Below, in pieces: positions 23,438 through 35,443 of a DNA stretch of 64,000 bases. Under the pieces are notes generated by a model, which worked only from the letters and a program-made list of their open reading frames with translations, was not told the origin of the DNA and made no database searches. The stretch is from assembly GCF_025024155.1 (NCBI RefSeq), contig NW_026251775.1, positions 124,001 through 188,000 of the forward strand, in the 5' to 3' direction. The stretch's first letter is position 1. Every line of letters starts with the position of its first letter. The translations under genes and the position numbers were made by a program. The stretch is from Gamsiella multidivaricata. Its lineage: Eukaryota; Mortierellomycota; Mortierellomycetes; Mortierellales; Mortierellaceae.

Positions 23438-26400
23438 TCAAGTCTGACTCTCGGAATTCTCAGATTCACCTTCCTTCACTCCAGCAGCAGCAGTAGAGTC
23501 TAAAGACTTCTCATCAATCGCGCCTCTTTGTTGTAACAACATCCGATGCATGTCATCGAGACCGATGGCGTCCTTGATCTTTGCACCCGTGGCCACCAAT
23601 CGATACGTCGATCCCCATTTCAGACGGACATCCACCTCGCCACCGCCCTCCTCCGTCATTTTCCACACATACAGAGATGACAGTATATCGCCTGAGGCAA
23701 ACTCGAGAGGCACTACAGGGTTCTAGGCAAGACACCTCACCGGTCCCATCGTGACTCGAATGACAGCCACGCAAGTCCAAGTTGAGGTAGAATCAACTAA
23801 CTGCGACTTCAATAGCCGAACTGTTGAATCTAATCCACCCGACAGGATCCCTTGAGACGACCATGGAAAGCATGCAGGTGGACCTCTGTGTCCCTTTAAA
23901 GCGAACAGCTCCTGCCCCGATTTTACATCCCATAGATGGATATCGGACTGGGCACCCTCCTTGAGTGCCTCGTCATCGTCTTCACTTTCGCCAAAGTAGA
24001 GAGAGTCGCTCCAGGCGAGCATTGTCCCGCGGGGCGAAAACACGAGCGCCCCAGCATCGATGTCTAGAGTTTCTACATGCGCTGCTTTGCACATATCATC
24101 CGACATGTCCCAAACCCGCGCCGTACAGTCAATGACATAGGAGACAAGTTGTAGACCTTCCGCCGCAACTATCACGCCCTTGATATACTTTGTGTGTCCC
24201 TCCAGAGTACAGACTTCGGCGCCAGACATTAGGTCCCAAATCTTGACTACTCCGCCGCTATCTCCTGTTGCGAGCCACCGACCACACGGCGAATAGGACA
24301 ATGCGGTCACCGACTTGACACCCTACATGGATACTGCATTATCGTTACCAGTCGTCCGCTCCACGAGCTTAAGTTTGTTGAAGTGCGTTTTGATGGCTAT
24401 TTGTTTTCCATCGGGCGATTACTCTGCGTAGCAAAGTTTTTGTGGATCATTGATGATAGCTCCAGGAGATCCTGTCTGCGCATCCCACTCACGGACAGTA
24501 GGATCGAAGCCACAAGAGAGGACGGACTTGCCATCCGGCGAATACATGGCTCTCATGACAGGTCCTGTGTGTAGTTGTTTCTGCAGCGTATCAATGTTCT
24601 GTGTCATTCCTCAGATCCCAAACACGCACTGTCTCATCACCGCCGAGAGATATGGCTTCGCGATCATTCAAAAAGGCAGCCCCCAACGCCACTTTAGAGT
24701 GGCCACTGAATGTGTGAACAGGTTCTCCTGTTTCTTCGCTCCAAATGTTCGCAGTTCGATCATCGCTGGCAGAAAGAATCCATTGACTGTCTGCAGAGAT
24801 TTCCAAGGAACGAATGTCACTATTGTGGCCCTCCAGGATGATTGGATCGTTTTCAGTATCAAGATCCCATATGATAATGTCGCCGTCTGTTCCCGCGATC
24901 AAGCGTTGGCTACCAGGGATGTAGAGGAGACTCCATGCTTTCCTCGACCCGAGACTGAGTTCCATTTCGTGGGATCCTGAGGATGCCTCCCATAGTCGTA
25001 TTGTCTCGTCCATACTCCCTGATGCAATTTGTTGTCCGTCGGGTGACCATGCAACGGCTCGAACTTCGTCCGTATGGCCGGTGAGGACAAAGATAAAAGA
25101 TTTCGAATCCAGATCCCAGACACGCGCAGTCATATCTTTAGAGCCAGATACAAGCTGCAGCTCATTCGGCGAGAATGCCACCGAGGTCACTTCATCTGTG
25201 TGACCCTGCAAAGCGAAGGAATCGGTTTCTTCCTGGAGGCTCCACACCCGAATAGACGAATCCTTACTTCCAGACACGATTCGATTGCCTGCTTTTGAGA
25301 AAATCACACATTCGACTCGGTCTGTATGCCCTCGAAGTGTGCGGATAGTGCTCCAACCTGCGGTATCGAGCAGTCTCATTTCGCCGTTCTCAAATCCTAG
25401 GACAAGGGCCTTCTTGTCTGGCGAGAGAGCCATAGAACAGGCTCCGGGTACCTTTCAATATGGCTTCTCTCCAAACTGCACGTTTCCCATCTGTGCATTC
25501 CCAAAGTCGACGCCTCGCAGCCAGGTTTTGGTGAGGTTGACACCAGTCATATCTACATCTTGAAGCTGAGCGAAATCAAAGTGGCCTCTCCACTCAAATC
25601 TGCACCAGGGATCTTAATCCCTCGAAGGTCCGATCCGTTGAGCTTCACCCCTGCCTGCACCAGAATTGTCATGGCGTTGGCCGATGCCTGACTCACAGAT
25701 GGCTGTGTTTTAGAGAGGTTGATAATGGTGTGCAATTGGTCCTTGAATTGAGAGTTCGCATTCGCGTGCTCCACCAAGAAGTGCACAATCGACGATTCAG
25801 AGACAATATTTCTCTTATTGAGGGGGTGAGCCGCAAGCAGTGATATATCGGAAGTCGGATCAAGACAGATGGAGAGATCAGAATACTGCGCTTCATCGCT
25901 TGATGGATCCAAGTCGCGAAGGTCCTGAACAAAGTCGCAGAGCCGGCAAGAGTAGAAGAACTCGAGAATGGATCGATGGGGGAACGAAAAGATGGTCTTC
26001 TTTGGTCCGACGCTTCCGCCAGAGCTCGGTGAACTTCTCCGAGGCGGTATGACTGTTCAATTGACACGATTGTCGCAACAGTTTGACATCCGGTGTCGCC
26101 TTTGGACCAAAGAACCGAGCCTTCCATCCTCGGCCATCTGCGGCAGAATACTCAATAGCATTCACTCCTCCTTGCTCAATAAAGACAGCATGCGCCAACC
26201 GCATCGAGAAATGGATGCTATAGAACACAAAGTCACTCTCAATTGCCCCTAGAGCTTCCTCCTCGATATTGCTCATCCTCATTCGTAGATCGCCTAGTCG
26301 ACGAACTTCTCTCTCAAGATGTTGCTTGATAAATGCACTGTAGGGATTGAAGCGGGTCGTTGTGGTTCTGGAGAGATCATTGTTGCTCCCAACAACACTG

Positions 26401-28871
26401 AGAAGGGTGACAAGGACGAGCTTGAGCATGAACGGGTTCTTGACCAGTGCTGTCAGATTGGACAGGCACTTCATGTACGTATCTGTGCTCCAAATGGGTC
26501 GATCATCAAAGATATCTTTTGCTTCTCTGGTGTCCCTGAACTGACCGATGAAGTTCTCAATCTGGTCAGACTTGAAGGGGACAATGACCGCTTCCTCGAA
26601 AAGAGAAGAGGCCTCAGACGCGCTTTGGTTAGCTGCGGGTCGCGGCACAAAGTAGTTGCGGTACGTTGGAGTGAGGTACTGGGTCCTGCAAGTGACCACA
26701 ATCTGAAAGGACTTCCATCTCTCATCCTTGATTCGCGAGTGAAGGTGGACCCACTGACGGCACTCATCATACCCATCGCAGATGAGAATGACTCGTCGAT
26801 GCTCCTTGAGCTCTTGAATCTCGACATCGGTGAATCCATAGAGAGTGAGCGTTCGTTTCACAATGTTGCTTTCATCCAGTTTTCCCATTGCCTTGAGGTC
26901 GATGAACAGGGGGATCGCTCCACCAGGCTGGTATTTGTCCCAAAGTTTTCGTTCAAGTTGTCGGTTGTATGTTAACTTGCCGGCGCCTGAGTTCCCGAGG
27001 ATCAACATGATCTCTTTCTTGTCGTTCAAGAAGGACGTGACGCGATCTTCCAAGGGATCAAGCTTCTCTGCAGAGTCTTGTAGACTGACCTTGGACATCA
27101 ATGGGATGTAGATCCCAAAGCTACCCTCGCACGTCTCACTTTGAGCCTTAAGGAGCTTTGGTTCCAAATCCGCGGTCTTGTTGACTCTTTTCAAAAGTGC
27201 AGACACTATTGGCTGTGGCAGGCGCTGTCCCAACAAGTAGGGGAAAGGGAAAGCTTCCTCGCCACTCTTCTTGTCCAAGCTCTGGATGGTGGCTGAGGCT
27301 TGAGTCTTGATCGCCTCTTCGACAGCGACATCCAAAGACGGATTCAGGACGCGGGCCGTCGCGATGTGGTTGAGGATTGTGAGGATCCACTGTCTGACAT
27401 TGCCGAGAGATGTAGTGGCAAACAACTCACCAAGGAATTTGATTGCTTGTCCACGTGTGGTCACGTCCCAAGTTGGATCCACTGCAATATCACCAAGCAG
27501 CTGGCATATACCCCATTGGAACATGTACCCCTGGTGGCTGGGTGCTTCACGAACAAGGGTGTTGAGATCCGCAAGTTGACCGCGCCGGACTAGTTCCTGT
27601 GCTCCACGGAGGGAGATATACCAGAGACCCTTCTGTTTAGATCCGAATGCGTCTTTCAGACATTCCGCAAGCTCCTGGCCATTCTCGATCATGGCATTGA
27701 AGTCCTCAACCCCTGCCTTCACAATGTCAACAGTCTCCTCGACAGCGGCTTCGATGTCCTTCAGTCCTCGTCAAAGTTGAGTTGCATCACTCCCGAAACT
27801 TTGATGAGACCTGTGGCCATGCCAGCAAAAAGTCGAAGTGATCGCTGTAATTGAGATTCGTTGTTGGGTACCCACTGTAGGGCCTGAGACCCATAGATCG
27901 CCTGGTACGTATCTCAAGAAAGGATTTTCATGACTCCTGAGTCCAGAGAGAGCCTTGCCAAGAGGATCATGCTGGAGCACTCGATCTAGACCTTCGACAT
28001 TTTGGTCAGCCATGACACCGAGCACCTTGGAAACTGCGAGAGCCAAGTGGAAAGAAAAGTCTTCGGATTTGGAGGCTGTGCCTTGCAGGCGCTTAGAAAT
28101 TGCATCGGGAATGTTGATCAGATCGTCGGCCTCAATGTAGCCGGGAGGGGCGTCCTGGACAAGCTGAGTCAGACCTTGAAGCTTGTCGACGTCCAAAAGT
28201 GGGTCTGTCATAAGGTCGGCCACGAAGCTTGTCAGAAGAGATCGAAAATGACCTCTCTCTAGGACTGGCCCAACGAGGACAAGCTCGCGAATGGCTTCAA
28301 CATTCTTGATAGGATCGGACATGAACTCGCTGACGATCCCAATCAACAGCTGACAGACCCTGTCTCTTTCTACCGACTTGCTCTCGACTGACTTTAGCCA
28401 GTCCACATCCCCCTGACTGAGAGATGATTCAGTGGCATCTGATGATGGGCTTGAGAGCGAGGTTGACGAGGATGACAATGGAGATGCTGGCGTCTCTAGG
28501 GTACGGAGTAGATGGGCACAGTGAACCAATTGAGTGATGTCCTCGATGCGCTGACCGATCTTTGGAAGGTCCAAGTTCACTGTCCTCGTTGTGTTCTTGG
28601 GAAAGATATTGAGACTGAGCACTGACTGGGCGACAAGATCTGGATTCGAATTGCAAGGTGCCTGTGGGATTGATAGGTCATCTACTGTCGATTCCAGCGA
28701 CTTTGCTGGTAACGGCGAGTTGTCGTGCGAGTTGTTGTGCGAGTTGTTGTGCGAATGATGCAGTGCCTTCTCGATTTTGTCTTTCTTTCTATGGAACCAG
28801 GACGAGAGGCTTGACTTGCTGGATTTCATGCTCGAGTCACTGGTCAAGGTTGGCGATTGTGACGCGGTCAA
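23438..28871 (-). pseudogene. NACHT-WD40 (NLR-like) gene, degenerate
   Basis: Third member of the NLR-like family in this window, inactivated. From 28871 downward: a Ser-rich N-terminus; an ARM-like helical region matching the intact genes (LVLVGPVLERGHFRSLL, LTQLVQDAPPGYIEADDL); a NACHT domain (27722..25893) with P-loop GNSGAGKLT, where Leu replaces the usual Ser, and Walker B ILICDGYDE; a pentapeptide-like segment (GIKIPGADLSG); and about ten divergent WD40 repeats to 23726. The C-terminal tail resembles the tail of the intact gene (MLLQQRGAIDEK). Against the intact paralog the frame breaks near 27905 (4-base insertion), 27775, 25985, 25590 and 24600. In-frame stops lie at 25455-25457 (TGA), 24419-24421 (TAA), 24323-24325 (TAG) and 23723-23725 (TAG). 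These breaks are not explained by good splice sites. Confidence 0.85.
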
Positions 28872-30975
28872 GATAAAAGGGACGTCAGGATCTGGATCTG
28901 GATCAAGGTAAGTCAGGAATCACGAATCAAGATCAAGAGTAAGTTGACAAGACTTACGAGTCGTGGGGACTGGAGTGTTCAGGAGGCAGAGAGAGCAGGT
29001 AAGTGTGTTGAAGGATTGTTTATTGGTGTGGTTGGGACTAAGGAACTAATCTTGGAGGGGAACACACTCCAGCTTATATAGAAAAATAAAGATAAAAAGG
29101 ATGTGTCTAGACTCTTATCAAGTGATGAATGCTTGAGCTGACGCTCAAGTACCTGGTTGTTAATAAAGGGATCTAGATGTGTAGAGACAGGCCTCGGCCA
29201 TAGCAGTGCGCGTAGAAGACGCGTTGTTTAGGGATATGGAATCGTAGAAAACATAAAGGTTAATTCTAGCGAATGAGAAAGGTCGCAAACAGAGAGAGCA
29301 AATGTGGGCAAGGTTCGCCTTGTCCACAAAAGCAGTCACTTTTGTTAACAGCGATCGAGGTTCTCCAGATGAGATCGAGATTTGGGAGGCGTCCGAGTTC
29401 GTCATGGCTATTCTGTCGTTTGCGTTAAAGGCAGAAGTGAACTGTAGTTTGTTGAAGGAATTGCCATGGTCAATAAGTTAGTCACTTGTGGCTGCCAAGC
29501 GTTCATAGCCACGTTGCTTTTTCCTGCATCGAATTCGTCGGACGCGTTGTCGATGCTTTGTTTTACTTAAGGGGTGTTTATGTATATCGACGGGTGAAGT
29601 GGATCTGGATTGCGCTCGCGCGTCATTTGTTTTATTGTTGTGTCCACTCACAGGGTGATCCCTTGATCTGAGAGGACAGCTTAAAACGCGGGCAGGTCGG
29701 TTCTGCAACACCTGAAACAGTTGCTTGCTCCAAACAATTTCTTTATTTCATTGTGTCGTGAACTCGGACTAGGCAAGGCAAGGATGACCTTTCCCAATAC
29801 AGGACAAGGCCAGGGGAGGGGAAGAAGAAGTTCAAGGCAAAGGTTCAAGGTGTTTCCAAGGATGTATTCAAGTTACTAGGTAAAGAACTAACTGTGAAAG
29901 AGGAGTGTGTTTAAATAGCTAACAGGGGAATGAAGGAAGCTACAGACCTTCTGTTCCTAACTTTTCAGCGGAATTACTTGGGTGTTCCAAAAATTGTCGT
30001 TTTCAATTGGTATTTGGGCCTGCCTGAGCAGGCAATGGCTCGAAGCTATCATCCGTTGGATTATGGCTGAACGTCTCCAAGTCAGAATCCGTGCTAGAAC
30101 GCGACGATTACCGCCTTTTCCGATTTTTAGTTGAATACGGATAAGACTTTGGTCCCTGTATCATATCACGTGTGGTATGTGGTCTTGGAAGGCGGAAGAG
30201 ATAAATGCATTGCAGACGACTTTAATTGAACGAGGTATTGTAAGCAGACGAGTATCCTTGTTGATACGAGCTGCTGAGGTTAAGCATTCTTGTTGCACAG
30301 ATTTGTTCTTACGAACAACATCTCTCTTTTTGTTCTTTAGTCAGAACGCTTAAGGGGCACTAATATTAAGGAGGCTATCTTTCAGTTTCCCTAAATCTTT
30401 TTATCATTAGTAATAGAACCAATAATATCAGAATAAAAATCCTTCACACTATTTAAATGTACCTTTTTTACATCTCTCATTACATAACATTACACGATCA
30501 CAAAAAAGAGACAATTGTGAGAGTAAAGGGGAAAAGATGCAAAGCGGAGGGTGAGAGTGAAAAATCACACTTCACACCTGATCCCATCACTGTACTTATC
30601 CCATCAAAAATGTTGTTTTCCCTACCCGAAGAGCTTCCTTTTTTATTTTTTTTCAATCGCTCTTTACATCGACAATTTGTTTTTGTTGGAACCTCTCGAT
30701 GAGAGCTCATCACCACTCATAACAGCAATTTTTTTTCGTGAATTCAGTAATTTTTTTCACAACCTCAGCAATATTTTTTTTGTACAGCACTAACCCCTGT
30801 CGTCTTCCCCCACCATCTTCACTCACTGCGTGTACGACGTTGAAAAGTTATAGCAACCGAGCTTTCATAGCGACCGTTGTTTCTCTTGTTTCATACTGGA
30901 GTATTCTTCATCGCATTAGTGATACTTTGCTTGTAGAAATATTTATTTCAAGTTCTTCACTTTACCACCGCATTA
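28872..30975. other. AT-rich intergenic region in the accessory block
   Basis: About 2.1 kb upstream of the NLR pseudogene. Apart from the 80-bp dispersed repeat at 30009-30088 it holds AT-rich DNA and short open frames without domains. I see no supported gene. Confidence 0.4.
30009..30088 (+). repeat. 80-bp dispersed repeat, copy 1
   Basis: Matches 57940-58019 over 80 bp in the same orientation with about four mismatches and no indel. It contains a perfect 6-bp inverted repeat with a 4-nt loop (GCCTGC-CTGA-GCAGGC). The flanks are unrelated, so it looks like a dispersed element or remnant. It lies about 1.1 kb upstream of the NLR pseudogene start. Confidence 0.8.
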
Positions 30976-33542
30976 TCACTGTCCATCAACAATCTGGCAA
31001 AGTTTTGGCTTCTTGAATGAAGGTCGGAGCCATGAAAGTGGTACTTTAGGGTTGGGACTTGCATGGACTTTTACCCGACGGAGCTGATCGACGGTCTGTT
31101 CAACTTTCGCCTTAGCATGCTCAAAGACCTCCACCAAGTGGACAAGAGGGAAGGCGTTCATGGCGTCAGGGGCAATATAGGCGGCTGCAAACTTGTTCAT
31201 GATATAGGTAGCCTCGGCATGGATCCGCATTGTATAAAACTCTACCCGCGGCTCTAAAAAATAACGGATATAGAGAAGGATAACATAAATGGCATGGGAA
31301 AGCTCAGCGCAGGGTATCAAAACATTCAACAAGAACAGTGCATGACATACCGCGAACGAGCAGGCCAACGACGCACACATCGTCTTCGGGCAGCAACTTC
31401 AGAATCGAATCCAACGCCACTTTCATTTCTTGACCGAGCTTAGTTAGATCGTCCCATATCTGACAAAGCCCCGCGTTCTTGGCGATCTTGCCCTCCAATA
31501 ACACAACGGAAAGTTGCTGCTTTCCAATCTGTGTCGTGGTTGCATAGTCAGGAATTAACAAGTTGGACTCTGAACCCCTGGTCTCGACTTGCGTCGGAGT
31601 CCTACGAAAAAACATGATTAGTTGTATACAAAATAGTAACCAAACAACCGGACTTCGAGCAGTATGAGCAAAACTTACCAATCGCTCTTAGTATGTCGCA
31701 GCTTGCCAAAATATGTATCCAAGAAAGGTCCCAGCTGAGACTTCAAGTATGTATCCTCATTGCGCGTTTGAGTGTTCTAGAGCTGTGCAGTGTCCGCCAT
31801 CTTCGTCATGATAGACTTGAGAGTGCGATTCAGGGGCGGCGACTCATCCAGCAGCTTTGCGAATGTCTCAGACTTATTTTGCGCCAGTCGATGTGCCCAC
31901 TGATGAGCCTCTGCGACGTCTTCATTTGAGAGTGGCAGCACGAAGTCTCTAACGGCATCGCAGAGAGAATCCCAGATCAGATCCTCGACCTCTCCTTGCA
32001 AGCCACCAGTTTGGTATTCTGCTTCAACTAGGAAAACGAAGTTGACCGCCCTTTGCAATGTGTTTTTTAAACTGGTGTTAGAAAGAGTCCCGTTCACTTG
32101 CATTCGCTGTTACATTTGAGATGGCAGAATCACCATTATCCTCAACTTACAACTTCTCAAATGGTTCCGTTAGACCACCGTTATTTTCGACGATCCTATT
32201 CCTACATGCCATTAGGTCCCCACCGATATCAATCTCGTTATGCACCCAATTGCTATCGACGTCTGAATCCAATCTTCCAGAACCATCCAAGAAGTTCCAA
32301 GAATAAAGTCTGGAAGTTGACTGATTGAGATCCTCTTGATCCACAAAGTTCATATCTGCAGGGTCGGTGGACGGGAGATCTGATCCAAGTAAATGCTGAG
32401 GAGAATAGATTGGTGGTGTTGTACCTGGGCAGTAACCGTCGTCGTCAACAGTGGAGGAGGGCCTGTGCTGAGGGGGCACTAAACAGTTCAAGTCCTTGAC
32501 ACATTAGCACTAATTTGGGAACAAGGAGTCTTATCATGAAGCTAGGTCCACCTACAATCCTCCAACGTCAGGTTGCGACTGGATGGAACTATTAAAAGAA
32601 ATGAGATGACAGTGATGAACAAAGCAGTTCCATTTGCTCAACAAACAAAACCTTGACAGTTAATTGATAAGTCTTCTTACTTTTCTCCACTCCCTCTCTT
32701 TTTTTTTCCGTTGAGTTAGATTCATCCTCCAATACTTGAGACCTTTGAATCAGATCTTCAATGGTCTCTTCGCCTCCACCATCGTCTTCGTCCTCGTCTT
32801 CGTCCTCGTCTTCATCATTGATGTCCGCGACTGTCTTGTCTACACTGGAAGACCCCATGCTCTTGGTAGCCATAAATCCACCCACAGCCGTTTCATCTAT
32901 TTCCGGACCTCCTTCGACACCACCATACTCGTCCCTAGCCATGGTGATTCCACTCCTTTTCTTGTTTGAAGCCTGCAGCGTTCGACGAGCAGTTCGCTTT
33001 CCGGTTGACTTCACTGACAGGGTCCGTGTAGATGAGCTCGACGCGGCATCATTCTCTGCAAACGGATCAACCGAGTTATTCTAGTATCACCAGTAATATA
33101 TAGAGAACGAAATTCAAATGGTTAACATAGTGTATAAGATATGCTAACAAAGAGCATGTTCCTCGTCAATCTTAAAACTCTTTAAAGATCTTACCAAAAC
33201 ATTGATGAGACTAGTCTGTAGTTCATTCTGAACGACACGGTGCTCGAAACCTTTCAGTGCATGTCGGTTTAGTAGCTCCTCGGCATGGTTTACGGCAGTA
33301 ACGACGTTTTGTTCCACGGAATAAAACACCCTTAGCGCTTTAGCGAACGCCCGCACATCTCTGCTAATAGCTTTGATGTCAACAAGTCCTTCAAGTCCTT
33401 CCAGAAAGACATCCTTCTTCTGACCCGAGAGGAGAAACCCCGATAGATCCCATTCCGCAACCGCCGTGTCAAGAAAATAACTTCTTGTATCCACGGTTGA
33501 TGGGATGTGTTTGAAGTATCCATGATAATTGGGACGACTCAT
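30976..33542 (-). pseudogene. Unknown multi-exon gene with PD-(D/E)XK-like signature and one in-frame stop
   Basis: Seven exons fit with matching phases: 33542..33195, 33080..32681, 32588..32556, 32478..32151, 32071..31679, 31601..31351 and 31253..30976, totalling 677 codons. Order: a helical N-terminal region (MSRPNYHGYFKH, AVAEWDLSGFLLSGQ); a Lys/Arg-rich stretch (KSTGKRTARRTLQ, a possible nuclear signal); an Asp/Glu run near 32775-32812; and a C-terminal domain with LLIPDY then VVLLEGKI. The spacing of PD and E-x-K resembles PD-(D/E)XK nucleases, but this is inference from a short motif. The frame is broken by one TAG at 31777-31779, with protein-like sequence continuing in frame on both sides and no suitable splice pair. 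Either a recent pseudogene or a sequencing error; no homolog recognised. Confidence 0.55.
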
Positions 33543-33664
33543 GACACTATTGCACAAATGAGCACTGGAAAAGAATGAGCACATCAGTGAAGATGGTTTG
33601 CAAATAGAATCAATAATTTATACAACAATAATATATCTGAAGGTGAATAAAGGTCAAGCAATGC

Positions 33665-34066
33665 TGCCACTTCATGGGCCGACAGAAGCACATGAAGGTG
33701 GGAGAATTTTAGTTTCCACCAAAGAACGATACTGTACCTTGATGCATCCGCCTAATGGGCCGACAATGCATCTGGTGGTCATCCCTTCCCGCCTAATGGG
33801 CCGACGGAAGAGTGCGAAGATAGGAGATTGTAGTCTCCACGACACCCCCACTAAGACCCACCAAAAGAACGATACTGTACCTTGATGCATCCGCCTAATG
33901 GGCCAACAATGCATCTGGTGGTCATCCCTTCCCGCCTAATGGGCCGACGGAAGAGTGCGAGGATAGGAGATTGTAGTCTCCACGACACCCTCACTAAGCC
34001 CCACTAAAAGAACGATCTGTAACCTTCATGTATCCCCTGAAAGGGCTGATATTGTATCTGGCAGAC
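33665..34066. repeat. 143-bp tandem repeat, about 2.8 copies
   Basis: The phrase AAAGAACGAT recurs at 33721, 33864 and 34007, a strict 143-bp period. Each unit holds two copies of a CGCCTAATGGGCC submotif and a GGAGATTGTAGTCTCCAC palindrome-like stretch. A more divergent partial unit precedes the array and a partial unit ends it. It may be a satellite fragment or a transposon end; no coding frame. Confidence 0.85.
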
Positions 34067-34397
34067 TCAACAAATTGGCGGCAGGAGGTGAATGTTAAAC
34101 GCTACGATTACCTGCCTCAAGTAGGATAATGAGACTGCGCGAGAATTAAGGTTTTTGTGTTTGAAGGGAAAGAGTAGTGGAAAAGAGAGAAAGAAGGAGA
34201 AATGGAGGTAGGAGCAATGGGTACAAAGAACGGCATGGATGCGAAGATGGTAAGGGCGTGAGAGTGATGGTGATGGCGGGAGTGGTGGCAAGGTAGCAGT
34301 ACATTTCAGACGTAAATATGTCACCAAAGTGCCATAGTTGCACATGTATTGACTTATAAACACAAATTGGTCTGTCTAGCTCTGAGGAAAAAAAAAA
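34067..34397. other. Non-coding stretch between tandem repeat and zinc-ribbon fragment
   Basis: Purine-rich sequence near 34160-34290 without a supported gene. It is probably the 3' flank of the zinc-ribbon gene. Confidence 0.3.
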
Positions 34398-34761
34398 TTA
34401 TGCCACTGGTCTCTTGCGCCGACCTGGCTTTGTCTCCTCTTCCAGTGCCATCCATTCTTCTGGTTGTTCCGCCTCCTTGACACCTAATCGTCCCATCAAA
34501 GACTCGACAGACTGACCGCAGTCTTCCATTTCCCAAATGTAATTTCCATCCTTGTCGTACGGCTGATAACAGTGAGGTCGCTGCTGGTGAAGAAGGTGTC
34601 CCTGAATGATATTGAACATATTGTGACCTGCCATCACGTTTCGATGGATCTTGGCTCCGCATGTTGGCGTTGGGCAATAGAGCTGACGGATGTCGACTTG
34701 GCCAACAAACTCGTGACAGACCGGACATTTCTTTGAAGTGTAATGTTCGTTCACACCAACT
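34398..34761 (-). pseudogene. C-terminal zinc-ribbon fragment of a TnpB/Fanzor-like protein
   Basis: About 120 residues remain. They start VGVNEHYTSKKCPVC, followed by CPTPTCG and HRNVMAGHNMFN. The order TSK-CxxC, then a C-x4-C pair, then HR(D/N)xxAxHN is the OrfB/TnpB zinc ribbon plus RuvC-III motif found in Fanzor proteins. At the position of the third RuvC catalytic aspartate the residue is Asn, so nuclease function would be lost. The 5' part of the gene is missing because a TIR element begins at 34762, directly upstream of the remaining codons. The tail is Glu-rich and ends RRKRPVA. The family call rests on motif pattern only; other zinc-ribbon transposases are possible. Confidence 0.5.
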
Positions 34762-34937
34762 ACAATAGGGGGTTTCAGTTATTTACGAAATCCGCCTTCA
34801 AATCCGCCCGTTCAGATATCCCATCCCGACGTATTCTTTCGCGGATTTGGGAAGTAGCTTGTTACAATCATCACCCCCGCTAAAAAGATAAATCGCACTC
34901 CTTCCATCCTTGTTATATTCCCTTCTATTTTATCCAC

Positions 34938-35309
34938 ATGGATAAGAACTGGCGTGCAGAATCTCTCTCGCCATCCCACGAGTCCACCCAAATGGCCCAA
35001 GTGGAGGAGACTACATCGTGCATTGTCCCCACAGCCATCCTTCCCAAGCAGAAAGCAGTACCAAAAGTGATACCAAAAGCGACTGGTTCGGCAACAAAGG
35101 AACGCTTTACAAACGACGACCTCGATATCATCATAACTTGGCTGGAACACCCGCCCAACTTCAAAAAGATTTTCGGATCCTCAGGGCAGACAACTGTGGG
35201 CCAGCCTTTAAGGACAGCAAACCAGGGTTATGTGGAGTTGGAGAGTGTAGGAAACGTGGTTTTGAAAAAGAAGTTAGGTCGACGTTGCTGTGAACGAACT
35301 GTGATGTAG
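34938..35309 (+). pseudogene. Truncated Myb/trihelix-like ORF of the TIR element
   Basis: The 123-aa frame contains RFTNDDLDIIITWLEHP and NFKKIFGSSG, which look like the start of a Myb/SANT-like DNA-binding helix set, as encoded by the accessory ORF of Harbinger elements. The C-terminal 25 or so residues lie over the antisense transposase remnant and are probably out-of-context sequence after an internal deletion. Function is inferred only. Confidence 0.4.
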
Positions 35310-35443
35310 CGGGATTCGGAAACAAAGGAATATAAAAGGATAGCATCTTCTAGCTCCTCGGCATCATCATCACTGTCCATTAGAAAAGCAATCCAGTTTT
35401 TCGCGTCGGAAAGAAACTGCTTTCGGTCAGATGTGTAGGGCAT
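35228..35443 (-). pseudogene. Truncated transposase N-terminus of the TIR element
   Basis: The frame starts MPYTSDRKQFLSDAKNW and continues DSDDDAEELEDAILLYSF and VSESRYITVRSQQRRP, ending shortly afterwards. The acidic helix followed by an aromatic/basic segment resembles the leader of fungal DDE Harbinger-type transposases. The catalytic DDE domain is absent, so the element is non-autonomous. Confidence 0.4.

Noticed and set aside
29160..29405. 81-aa minus-strand open frame upstream of the NLR pseudogene
   Set aside because: No motif and no splice-site support for joining it to the NLR gene.
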